DNA from: Hirschia sp964351655
GTDB lineage: Bacteria > Pseudomonadota > Alphaproteobacteria > Caulobacterales > Hyphomonadaceae
Length of the DNA: 64,000 nucleotides
Assembly (NCBI GenBank): GCA_964351655.1
Contig: CAYGPD010000002.1
Span: 111,526 to 175,525 of the forward strand
Reading direction: 5' to 3'
Below are positions 25,857 to 34,337 of the stretch, piece after piece; within the stretch, counting starts at the first letter, position 1; every line of letters starts with the position of its first letter. The translations under genes and the position numbers were made by a program. The notes under the pieces were generated by a model. It was not told where the DNA came from. It did no database searches and saw only the letters and a list, made by a program, of their open reading frames with translations.

Positions 25857-27089
25857 TTAAGCTCCCATTTCTTGACGTTGACGACGCAAATGCTCAGGCA
25901 TTTCTTCGTAAACGCCTTGGAAAATAGCTGTTGGAGAGAGCATTTGTGGGGATAGGAATGTTCCTAATGCTTCACTGGCTTTTTGATATCCGATAACTTC
26001 GTCCATAATTTCGGCTTCACCTTGCTTATGGCGGTCCTCAGACCATTTCCCGCGTAAGATGAGATGCTTCTTTAATCTTTCTACCGGATCACCCAATGGC
26101 CAAGCTTCTGCTTCATCTTTAGGTCTGTACACTGATGCATCATCAGATGTGGAGTGAGCAGCAACACGGTATGTAAGCCACTCAATAGCAACCGGACCGT
26201 GACCAGAGCGCGCACGTGCAGTTGCCCACTTTGTCGCTGCCATAACTGCTAAAAAGTCGTTTCCATCGACACGAATAGATGTGATGCCGTAACCTACTCC
26301 ACGACTGGCAAACGTTGAGGCTGAACCACCAGCCGTACCTGAAAAACTAGAGATGGCCCATTGATTGTTGACTACATTTAGAACAACAGGAGGCTTGTAA
26401 ACAGCGGCTGTTACCATAGCTGAATGGTAATCACTTGCGGCGGTCGCGCCATCGCCAATCCATGCTGCTGCAATATTATCATGGCCTGTTAATGCTGACG
26501 CCATAGCCCAGCCGACTGCTTGCACGTATTGCGTTCCGAGGTTCCCTGAGATTGTGAAAAAACCATAGTCACGTGCAGAATGAAGCGTAGGTAATTGGCG
26601 ACCGCTCAATGGGTCATTTTCGTTCTGGTAAAACTGACCAAAGAGCATTTCGAGCGGATAATCAGCTGCGATTAGCAATGATTGCTGACGGTATGTAGGG
26701 AAGTTCATGTCGCCTTTGACGAGCTGACGTTGAAACGCACATCCTATCGCCTCCTCGCCTGTGCACTGGAGGTAGAAGGTCGTTTTGCCCTGACGTTGAG
26801 CGTTTAGCATGCGCTTATCTATTGCACGCATTTTCAGCATATCCCGCAACCCTTGAAGGAGAGCATCATCCAAGCCCTCTTCCCCAAGGTAATCAGCCCA
26901 AGGACCGACAGCATTGCCTTCATCATCCAGCACACGGATAAGTCCGTTTGCATATGGCCGTGAGTCTTCAGCGCTCATATCCAGTGGAGGTACGGGCAAC
27001 AAGCCTGGTTTAGGTATCTTTAACTGAGAGAAGTCTGGTGCTTCACCCGGGCGCGCAGATGGCTGCGGGAAATTGAGTTTAATCGTCAT
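25857..27089 (-). CDS. bkdA1: Branched-chain 2-oxoacid dehydrogenase E1 alpha subunit
   Basis: A 410-residue E1 alpha chain, the first gene of the bkd operon, with AGGAGG eleven bases before its ATG. The TPP/Mg motif is WIGDGATAASDYHSA, completed by NVVNNQWAISSF. The phosphorylation-loop-like region RVAAHSTSDDASVYRP is the standard branched-chain form, and the N-terminal extension of about 60 residues is also typical. The product commits branched-chain 2-oxoacids to catabolism. The 260 bases upstream separate it from mmsB and hold no other convincing gene, so its own promoter probably lies there. Confidence 0.94.
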   Translation of the reverse strand: MTIKLNFPQPSARPGEAPDFSQLKIPKPGLLPVPPLDMSAEDSRPYANGLIRVLDDEGNAVGPWADYLGEEGLDDALLQGLRDMLKMRAIDKRMLNAQRQGKTTFYLQCTGEEAIGCAFQRQLVKGDMNFPTYRQQSLLIAADYPLEMLFGQFYQNENDPLSGRQLPTLHSARDYGFFTISGNLGTQYVQAVGWAMASALTGHDNIAAAWIGDGATAASDYHSAMVTAAVYKPPVVLNVVNNQWAISSFSGTAGGSASTFASRGVGYGITSIRVDGNDFLAVMAATKWATARARSGHGPVAIEWLTYRVAAHSTSDDASVYRPKDEAEAWPLGDPVERLKKHLILRGKWSEDRHKQGEAEIMDEVIGYQKASEALGTFLSPQMLSPTAIFQGVYEEMPEHLRRQRQEMGA

Positions 27090-27349
27090 GTTGCACGTTT
27101 CCTCCTTACAAGAGCGGAAAACGGCACCACTTAGAGACTTTCCTCATGTCCGCTCTTCCGCATTTATTGTGCTTAGCGCTTCGTCTCCGCGAAACATTCC
27201 TTCACACAACAACTTATTTAGAGGCATTATACACTAATCAAATAGCAATTACCAACACAATATTGCAAATCATAACCAATATGAGCAGATATTTCCTACC
27301 TCAGAAACGAATCATAGAAAATAATGCTGCGGCGCTTACTGATTGCGGT

Positions 27350-28243
27350 TTAAATTGTCCCTTGGATAAGCTTCATGATACCTGAGAAGTCCATATCATC
27401 CTTTTTAGCAGCTTCCATGAGCGCATATAAAGCTTCTGCTTGCGCTCCTAACGGCGTTGAAGCTTTGGCGGCATGAGCAGCCTCTTGAGCTAAACGCAAA
27501 TCTTTCAACATCATAGCTGCGGCGAAACCGGGTTTATACTCTCTGTTTGAGGGCGCAGATTCTACAGGTCCAGGGGCAGGACAATAGGATGTCATCGACC
27601 AATTTTGTCCTGAGGCAGTAGAAGAGATATCAAAGAAGGTTTGCGCATCTAAGCCTAACTTTTCTGCTAGGTTGAACGCTTCACACGTTCCTATCATATG
27701 AATACCTAGAAGCATATTATTGCAGATTTTCGCAACTTGACCATTTCCAGCAGCGCCCGCATGAAAAATATTCTTCCCCATAACGTCCAGAAATACCTTA
27801 GCTTTTTCATATGCAATAGCGGTTCCGCCAACCATAAAAGTAAGTGTTCCTGCTTGAGCTGCCGCTGTTCCGCCAGAAACTGGTGCGTCTACAAATAGCT
27901 GCCCCCTGGCTTCTAGGGTTTTGCCGACCTCTCTTGCTGAATCGACATCTATCGTAGAGCAATCGATATTCAGTACGCCCGCTTTAAATGAGTCTGGCAG
28001 CCCCTGCTCTGATGTGTACACGCTACGCACGTGCTTGCCCGAAGGTAGCATGGTGATAATGGCGTCCACACCACTTCCATCAAAGGTGCGAAGGTCCTGA
28101 ACACTATAAGCTCCAGCATTGACAAGTTTCTCAACCGCCGCCTCGGATAAATCAAACACATGGACCTTATGTCCAGCTCCAACAAGATTGTTGGCCATGG
28201 GGCCACCCATATTGCCAAGCCCAATAAATAATATTTCAGCCAT
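27350..28243 (-). CDS. mmsB: 3-hydroxyisobutyrate dehydrogenase
   Basis: A 297-residue member of the beta-hydroxyacid dehydrogenase family that oxidises 3-hydroxyisobutyrate to methylmalonate semialdehyde with NAD in valine degradation. The dinucleotide motif is FIGLGNMGGPMANNL, the substrate motif is FVDAPVSGGTAAAQAG, and the catalytic lysine is in GNGQVAKICNN. GGGAG precedes the ATG at good spacing. It follows the acyl-CoA dehydrogenase gene by about 40 bases and is the last gene of the mms operon. Confidence 0.94.
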   Translation of the reverse strand: MAEILFIGLGNMGGPMANNLVGAGHKVHVFDLSEAAVEKLVNAGAYSVQDLRTFDGSGVDAIITMLPSGKHVRSVYTSEQGLPDSFKAGVLNIDCSTIDVDSAREVGKTLEARGQLFVDAPVSGGTAAAQAGTLTFMVGGTAIAYEKAKVFLDVMGKNIFHAGAAGNGQVAKICNNMLLGIHMIGTCEAFNLAEKLGLDAQTFFDISSTASGQNWSMTSYCPAPGPVESAPSNREYKPGFAAAMMLKDLRLAQEAAHAAKASTPLGAQAEALYALMEAAKKDDMDFSGIMKLIQGTI

Positions 28244-28285
28244 GGTTTGATCTCCCGATTTTTTATATTTTATTTTTAACTAAAC

Positions 28286-29434
28286 TTAGTTTTGGCTCTC
28301 TCGCATCAACTCACGCGCTACGATCAAGCGCATGATCTCGTTAGTGCCTTCTAGGATTTGATTGACACGGACATCCCGCAACATGCGCTCAAGTGGATAG
28401 TCTCTCAAATAGCCATATCCACCATGCAATTGAAGCGCATCGTTTACGACTGCAAACCCAGCATCGGTGACAAACCTTTTCGCCATTGCACAGAATTTTG
28501 TGGCATCTGGGGTTTTCTGATCAAGTTTCCATGCAGCTTGGTACAACATGGCGCGGGCGGCTTCCAATTCGATAGCCATATCAGCTAACTTAAATTGTAT
28601 TGTCTGCTGCTGATTCAGGGCTTTGCCGAAAGCTTTACGCTCAGCTGTATAATCCATAGCCGCTTTATGCGCCGCACTAGCCGTACCCAACGAGCAAGCT
28701 GATATATTGAGACGCCCACCATCAAGCCCTTTCATAGCAAAAGTGAACCCCTGACCTTCTTCGCCCAAGAGATTAGCCGCAGGTACACGACAATTATCAA
28801 ACGATACAACTGCAGTTGGTTGAGAATTCCATCCCATTTTGCGCTCGTTAGCACCGAATGAAAGACCGTCAGTCCCTTTCTCAACAACGATAGCGGAAAT
28901 ACCTTTAGGGCCGGCCTCACCTGTTCGCACCATGACGACATAAACGTCTGACACTCCGGCACCAGATATAAACGCTTTAGACCCGTTTAGAATGTAAGAA
29001 TCCCCGTCTCGAGCAGCACTTGTGCGTAAAGCAGCAGCGTCAGATCCAGACCCTGGCTCTGTGAGACAGTAACTGGCTATTTTCGTTCCACTCGTGAGTT
29101 GAGGACAATATTTTTGGCGCAGGTCTTCTGAGCCGAAACTATCAATCATCCATGAACACATGTTGTGAATAGAGATAAAGGCGGCGGTTGAAGTACATCC
29201 AGAAGATAGTGCTTCAAATATCAATGCAGCATCTAAACGTCCCAATCCGGAACCACCAACATCGTCACGGGTATAAATCCCTAGAAGACCTAAATCCGCC
29301 GTCGATTTTATAACATCGATAGGAAAGTGTTTCTTTTCATCCCATTCTTCTGCATGAGGTGCCAATTGCTCTTCAGCAAATCGACGCGCCATATCTTGGA
29401 TCATTTTCTGATCTTCGTTCAATGAAAAATCCAT
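28286..29434 (-). CDS. Isobutyryl-CoA dehydrogenase-like acyl-CoA dehydrogenase
   Basis: A 382-residue FAD acyl-CoA dehydrogenase. Signatures are YCLTEPGSGSDAAAL, the FAD contact QLHGGYGYLRDYPLERMLRD and the catalytic glutamate in LEGTNEIMRLIVAREL. Position between mmsB and enoyl-CoA hydratase in a valine operon argues for isobutyryl-CoA as the substrate (oxidised to methacrylyl-CoA), possibly with 2-methylbutyryl-CoA. Electrons go to electron transfer flavoprotein, not encoded here. Family is certain; substrate is from context. Confidence 0.92.
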   Translation of the reverse strand: MDFSLNEDQKMIQDMARRFAEEQLAPHAEEWDEKKHFPIDVIKSTADLGLLGIYTRDDVGGSGLGRLDAALIFEALSSGCTSTAAFISIHNMCSWMIDSFGSEDLRQKYCPQLTSGTKIASYCLTEPGSGSDAAALRTSAARDGDSYILNGSKAFISGAGVSDVYVVMVRTGEAGPKGISAIVVEKGTDGLSFGANERKMGWNSQPTAVVSFDNCRVPAANLLGEEGQGFTFAMKGLDGGRLNISACSLGTASAAHKAAMDYTAERKAFGKALNQQQTIQFKLADMAIELEAARAMLYQAAWKLDQKTPDATKFCAMAKRFVTDAGFAVVNDALQLHGGYGYLRDYPLERMLRDVRVNQILEGTNEIMRLIVARELMRESQN

Positions 29435-29455
29435 TTCGCACTTCCCCGTATTATT

Positions 29456-30232
29456 TTATCTATCTTTGAAATCGGCAGCGCGTTTTTCTACAAACGCGTT
29501 CATGCCCTCTTTCTGGTCTTCTGTACTAAACAATGCTTGGAATAATCGACGTTCAAAACGAACACCTTCGGTTGTTGATAGCTCCAATGAGGCAGCAACC
29601 ATTTCCTTACATGCAAGAATTGAAGGTATTGAGTAAGAAGCGATAGCTTCAGCAGCTTCTGCAACAATCGCTTCCAATTGGTCCGCCGGCACGACACGAC
29701 TAACAAGCCCTATTCTGTCTGCCTCTTCAGCGCCAATCATACGCCCCGTAAGCACGAGGTCCATTGCTTTTGCTTTGCCAACTGCTTTGGTCAAGCGTTG
29801 AGACCCGCCCATGCCCGGCGTCACGCCAAGTTTGATTTCCGGCTGCCCGAACTTAGCTTTATCAGATGCAATAATGATATCGCACATCATAGCAAGCTCA
29901 CACCCGCCGCCCAGCGCGAAACCGTTTACTGCAGCAATGACAGGTTTGCGAGCAGCGGCAAAGCGATCCCATTTTGCAAAATAATCATCAAGATACATAG
30001 AAACAAAGCTATGTTTCTCCATCTCTTTAATATCTGCACCTGCAGCAAAGGCCCGACCGGCACCAGTGATTACACTAACAGCAATATCAGGGTCACGATC
30101 TAAATCGGCAATTAAACTAGCAAGCTCCGTCATAACTTCAGCGTTCAGTGCGTTTAAGCTATCTGGACGATTTAAGGTTATGTAGGCGACGCGGTTCTTT
30201 TTATTTAAAAGGAGTGTGTTGAAAGCTGTCAT
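29456..30232 (-). CDS. Enoyl-CoA hydratase
   Basis: A 258-residue crotonase-family hydratase. The oxyanion-hole and catalytic motifs are complete: GRAFAAGADIKEM, GGGCELAMMCD with the first glutamate and QPEIKLGVTPGMGGSQRL with the second. In this operon it would hydrate methacrylyl-CoA to 3-hydroxyisobutyryl-CoA. Both glutamates of true hydratases are present, so it is not the missing 3-hydroxyisobutyryl-CoA hydrolase. Its ATG lies six bases after the mmsA stop. Confidence 0.92.
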   Translation of the reverse strand: MTAFNTLLLNKKNRVAYITLNRPDSLNALNAEVMTELASLIADLDRDPDIAVSVITGAGRAFAAGADIKEMEKHSFVSMYLDDYFAKWDRFAAARKPVIAAVNGFALGGGCELAMMCDIIIASDKAKFGQPEIKLGVTPGMGGSQRLTKAVGKAKAMDLVLTGRMIGAEEADRIGLVSRVVPADQLEAIVAEAAEAIASYSIPSILACKEMVAASLELSTTEGVRFERRLFQALFSTEDQKEGMNAFVEKRAADFKDR

Positions 30233-30238
30233 AATGCT

Positions 30239-31732
30239 CTACTTCATTGTTGGAATAACAAACTCGGAACTGAGGACATCATCTGGCCAGCGCTGCGTAA
30301 CAGTTTTCACTTTTGTCCAGAATTTAACGCCTTCAGGCCCATGCTGGTTTGTGTCACCAAAGGATGAACGCTTCCATCCACCAAATGTGTGATAGGCTAA
30401 TGGTACAGGAATTGGGACATTTATACCAACCATACCTACCTGAACGCGACTCGCGAAATCACGTGCAGCTGCACCGTTTCGCGTAAAGATACATACACCA
30501 TTTCCATATTGATGGTCTGACGGTAGAGCGATAGCTTCATCTAAATTGTCAGCACGTACTATTTGTAGAACAGGACCGAAAATCTCTTCCTTATAGGATG
30601 TATGAGATGGCTTCGCATTATCCAGCAGCGTTCCTCCCATGAAGAAGCCATCTTCATGCCCCTCAAGTACAAAATCGCGCCCATCAACAATCAGGTCTTG
30701 CCCTTCATCGATAGCCATTTGAATGTAATCTGCAACGCGCTTTTTATGTGCGGCGGTAACCATCGGCCCAAGGTCCGCAGTTTCGCTTAGTGAAGGTCCA
30801 ATATTTAAAGCCTTCACACGCGGGATAAGCATCTCAATAAGTTTGTCAGCGGTTTCAGTTCCTACCGGAACAACAACTGGTGTTGCCATGCAGCGTTCTC
30901 CAGCTGATCCATAGGCTGAACCAATTAATTGGTTTACGACATTATCCATGTCCGCATCAGGCATTACGATCATATGGTTTTTTGCGCCGCCAAAACATTG
31001 AACACGCTTATTGTGAGCCGCGCCATTTGAATAAATATATTGAGCAATATCTGATGAACCAACAAAGCTTAGCGCCTCAACACGAGGATCCTCAATCAGA
31101 GTATCAACTGCTTCTTTATCCCCGTTCACGACATTGAGAACGCCAGCCGGTGCCCCTGCTTCCATCATCAATTCTGCTAAACGCAAAGGAACAGAAGGGT
31201 CTCTTTCAGACGGTTTGTTAACGAAAGTATTTCCACATGCAATCGCCACTCCGAACATCCACATTGGAATCATCGCAGGAAAATTAAATGGAGTAATACC
31301 GGCACACACACCCAATGGTTGGCGCATAGAATATAAATCAATGCCTGGGCCTGCGCCTTCTGTATATTCCCCCTTCTGCAAGTGCGGAATACCACAGGCG
31401 AACTCAATTACATCTAACCCGCGTTGAACATCTCCACGCGCGTCTGGCAGGGTTTTACCATGTTCAGACGAGAGCATTTTCGCAAGATTTTCCATATCCT
31501 TTTCAACTAAGGATTTAAAATTAAACATCACACGCGCACGCCGTTGTGGATTTACTCGTGACCATTCCGGAAATGCTTTAGCAGCAGCATCAATCGCTAA
31601 AGTAACATCCGAGCGATTGGCCAAAACAGTTTGCGCCTGAACCTGACCTGTTGTTGGATTGAAAACATCATGTCGACGCTTCGACTCGCCAATAGTACGA
31701 GTGCCATCTATAAAATGTCCTAAAATGTTCAT
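30239..31732 (-). CDS. mmsA: CoA-acylating methylmalonate-semialdehyde dehydrogenase
   Basis: A 497-residue aldehyde dehydrogenase that converts methylmalonate semialdehyde to propionyl-CoA. The catalytic cysteine is in AGERCMATP. Where hydrolytic ALDHs have a general-base glutamate in ELGGK, this protein reads QCFGGAKNH, the family trait that lets CoA take the acyl group. TPFNFPAMIPMWM is also typical. ATG 31732 is chosen over GTG 31738 because GGAGG lies five bases before it. It is the first gene of the mms operon, with an AT-rich promoter region upstream. Confidence 0.95.
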   Translation of the reverse strand: MNILGHFIDGTRTIGESKRRHDVFNPTTGQVQAQTVLANRSDVTLAIDAAAKAFPEWSRVNPQRRARVMFNFKSLVEKDMENLAKMLSSEHGKTLPDARGDVQRGLDVIEFACGIPHLQKGEYTEGAGPGIDLYSMRQPLGVCAGITPFNFPAMIPMWMFGVAIACGNTFVNKPSERDPSVPLRLAELMMEAGAPAGVLNVVNGDKEAVDTLIEDPRVEALSFVGSSDIAQYIYSNGAAHNKRVQCFGGAKNHMIVMPDADMDNVVNQLIGSAYGSAGERCMATPVVVPVGTETADKLIEMLIPRVKALNIGPSLSETADLGPMVTAAHKKRVADYIQMAIDEGQDLIVDGRDFVLEGHEDGFFMGGTLLDNAKPSHTSYKEEIFGPVLQIVRADNLDEAIALPSDHQYGNGVCIFTRNGAAARDFASRVQVGMVGINVPIPVPLAYHTFGGWKRSSFGDTNQHGPEGVKFWTKVKTVTQRWPDDVLSSEFVIPTMK

Positions 31733-31738
31733 CTTCAC

Positions 31739-32233
31739 CTCCGCTCCCTATAAATGCTCAGCAATTCTCTTGTTGCTTAGTTTATTTTGCTGCATTTTTT
31801 AAATTTAAGAGAATTATAAACCACCACAACCCAAATTGAAACACATTATTTTCTCCCAATGATAAGCAGGCAATATTTATTACCAAATGTGCGCGCATTT
31901 AAATGCCAACTATTAGAAGCATTATGCATTCTTCTTTTGGGAGTATTCTGCATCACCGAGGTAGAACAAGATATTCGGCAAAGTTCCCGCAATGATCAAT
32001 TTGCGAAATTTAGGTTTATCTATAGCTGCATCATCCCGTACACAGAACAATATCTCAATATCCGCACAAATTAGGGCCTAGTTTGATGCCAAACTCTACA
32101 AATTATAATGTGCGGTGCCTCAAATAGGTTATAATATAGAAATCTTTTCTTCTGCTTTCATAGAACGCCTTGCCGTTTATACAAAGACCTGCCATCAATC
32201 GTTTATCGATAAATTTGAGACAAGGAATGCCTG
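31739..32233. other. Intergenic region between mmsA and the DUF885 gene
   Basis: About 495 AT-rich bases separating two divergent genes. On the minus strand TATAAT (31813-31818) is a fair -10 candidate for mmsA; on the plus strand TATAAT (32130-32135) is one for the lipoprotein gene. A 71-codon frame at 31859-32074 has no ribosome site or recognisable motif and is not called. No repeat or RNA element was recognised. Confidence 0.5.
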
Positions 32234-34114
32234 ATGCGCAGAACTACTCTTACGGCACTCGCGACCATTATGATGCTCGCAGCTTGCCAGCCCAACTCTA
32301 CCACAACAGAAGCAAACCCAACACCAACAGAAACACAGATAACGGCCGATGAAATTGAAGCAGAGACGGCGCGTCTGAATACTTGGTTTGACGCTAAATT
32401 TGAAGAAGAGCTTGCATTCAGCCCGATCGCGCAAACATTTTTAGGCCGCAATACAGATCAAGATAAAATAGACGATATGTCTGTTGAAGCTGAAGAAAAG
32501 CAGCTTGACTGGCAACGTGCAAAAGATGCTGAAATGAAGGCGTCTTTCGACTATGATAAACTCACACCAGAAGCCAAGACCTCTTGGGACATTGCTGTTT
32601 TCCAGCTCGAACAAGCAGAAGCATCTGCAAAATACCGCACTAACGGCTATGTGTTTGAACAAATGCGCGCTGTTCAGAGCTTTTTCCCGCAGCTCCTTAT
32701 CGCATTTCATGTCGTTGAAGATGGCGAAGACATGGACAACTACCTAAACCGTATTAAAGAAGGTAGTCGCGGCTTGGAGCAACTTATTGTTCGCTCCAAA
32801 GAGAATGCGGCCACAGGCGTACGACCACCCTATTTCGCTTTTGAAGCTGTAATCACTGAAGCAACTAGCCTTATTTCTGGTGCCCCTTTTGAGGACGTAG
32901 AAAACGACAACGCAGTGTGGGCAGATGCGAAGACCAAAATAGCTAAATTGCTTGAGGACGGAAAAATTGACCAGGAGAAAGCTGATCAGCTGACTGCGGA
33001 TATCAAGACAGCCCTTCTAGAACAATGGAAAACCGCCTACGAGAATCTGATTGCTTGGCAAAAAGAAGATCAAGTCAACGCCCCAAAGACCGCCCAAGGC
33101 GTAAGTGCGTTGCCTAATGGTGTTGACTACTACAATGAGCGCCTCGCCAACCAAACAACGACAAACCTGACGGCTGACGAAATCCATGAAATAGGCTTAA
33201 AAGAAGTTGCTCGCCTACGTAGTGAAATGGAAGCGGTAAAAGTTGAATTTGGTTTTGAAGGAAGTCTTCCAGAATTTTTTGCATTCTTGAGAGATACAAA
33301 AGATGATGAGCGCTTGTATTACCCCAATACCGATGAAGGACGCCAAGGCTATATTGACGACGCCACAGCAGCCATCAACAAAATCAAAACTGAACTACCA
33401 AATTATTTCGGCATCCTTCCAAAAGCTGATCTAGAAGTGCGCCGCGTAGAGCCTTTCCGCGAACAGGATGGCGCTGCACAACATTACTTCTCAGGAACGC
33501 CAGATGGCTCACGCCCAGGGATATATTACGCTCACTTATCTGACATGTCGGCAATGCCTAAACGCGAACTTGAAGTGATAGCATATCATGAAGGGCTTCC
33601 TGGCCACCACATGCAGATATCGATCGCACAAGAATTGGAAGGCATTCCCACTTTCCGTACTCAAGCTGGCTTTACTGCTTACGCTGAAGGATGGGGATTG
33701 TATTCAGAGTGGTTGGCGAAACAAATGCCAGGAACTTATGAGGACCCATTATCTGAGTTTGGCCGTCTTGGATCAGAAATTTGGAGAGCGATCCGGCTAG
33801 TTGTAGATACTGGACTGCATTCTAAAGGATGGACCGAAGACCAAGCTGTGAAGTATTTCCAAGAAAACTCAGCTATTACTAACGAGCAAGCACGGTCTGA
33901 AGTGAGACGCTATATGGTGCTTCCCGGCCAAGCCACGAGCTACAAAATTGGAATGCTGAAAATTCAGGAACTACGTGCAAACGCAGAAGCAGAGCTCGGA
34001 GAAAAGTTCGATATTCGCGCTTTCCACGACACAGTATTGGGTGGTGGCTCCCTACCACTCACTGTTTTAGAGCGCCGCGTAAATGATTGGATTGAAACAG
34101 TCAAAGCAGAATAA
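32234..34114 (+). CDS. DUF885 family lipoprotein, probable zinc metallopeptidase
   Basis: A 626-residue protein with a lipoprotein signal (MRRTTLTALATIMMLAAC) followed by a Thr/Pro/Glu-rich linker. The DUF885 domain carries YHEGLPGHHMQ (His452, Glu453, His458) and, downstream, AYAEGWGLYSEW supplying a further glutamate. This resembles the gluzincin arrangement, although the spacing is H-E-x4-H. Family members have been linked to peptide hydrolysis, but the activity of this branch is not settled. AAGGAA precedes the start. It is a single gene ended by a strong terminator. The protein would act on the periplasmic face of a membrane. Confidence 0.85.
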   Translation: MRRTTLTALATIMMLAACQPNSTTTEANPTPTETQITADEIEAETARLNTWFDAKFEEELAFSPIAQTFLGRNTDQDKIDDMSVEAEEKQLDWQRAKDAEMKASFDYDKLTPEAKTSWDIAVFQLEQAEASAKYRTNGYVFEQMRAVQSFFPQLLIAFHVVEDGEDMDNYLNRIKEGSRGLEQLIVRSKENAATGVRPPYFAFEAVITEATSLISGAPFEDVENDNAVWADAKTKIAKLLEDGKIDQEKADQLTADIKTALLEQWKTAYENLIAWQKEDQVNAPKTAQGVSALPNGVDYYNERLANQTTTNLTADEIHEIGLKEVARLRSEMEAVKVEFGFEGSLPEFFAFLRDTKDDERLYYPNTDEGRQGYIDDATAAINKIKTELPNYFGILPKADLEVRRVEPFREQDGAAQHYFSGTPDGSRPGIYYAHLSDMSAMPKRELEVIAYHEGLPGHHMQISIAQELEGIPTFRTQAGFTAYAEGWGLYSEWLAKQMPGTYEDPLSEFGRLGSEIWRAIRLVVDTGLHSKGWTEDQAVKYFQENSAITNEQARSEVRRYMVLPGQATSYKIGMLKIQELRANAEAELGEKFDIRAFHDTVLGGGSLPLTVLERRVNDWIETVKAE

Positions 34115-34133
34115 TTTCAAAATACTTTAGATA

Positions 34134-34166
34134 AAAGCCCCAGTCTACGGATTGGGGCTTTTTTTT
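34134..34166 (+). terminator. Intrinsic terminator after the DUF885 gene
   Basis: A 9-bp stem, AAAGCCCCA (34134-34142) and TGGGGCTTT (34153-34161), with a 10-base loop, followed directly by a run of T residues. It is a textbook rho-independent terminator. Confidence 0.92.
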
Positions 34167-34337
34167 GTAACTAAATCATTCTCATGATGACCTAAATTTT
34201 TCTTAGAGCTTTAAGGATTTAAACCTTCTATAAACGAGTTCAAACGCAATCCTTATGCGGGACTCACTTCAGTTTTACGATGTGAAACCTACGCTCAAAG
34301 ATTGGTGGTTATATTATCACCCTGATAGGATGTTAAA

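Noticed and set aside
27146..27385. A 79-codon plus-strand frame between bkdA1 and mmsB
   Set aside because: It overlaps the end of mmsB on the other strand, has no family features, and runs against the operon promoter region.
31859..32074. A 71-codon plus-strand frame in the mmsA upstream region
   Set aside because: No ribosome site, no recognisable motif, mixed composition, and it lies across the probable promoters of both flanking genes.
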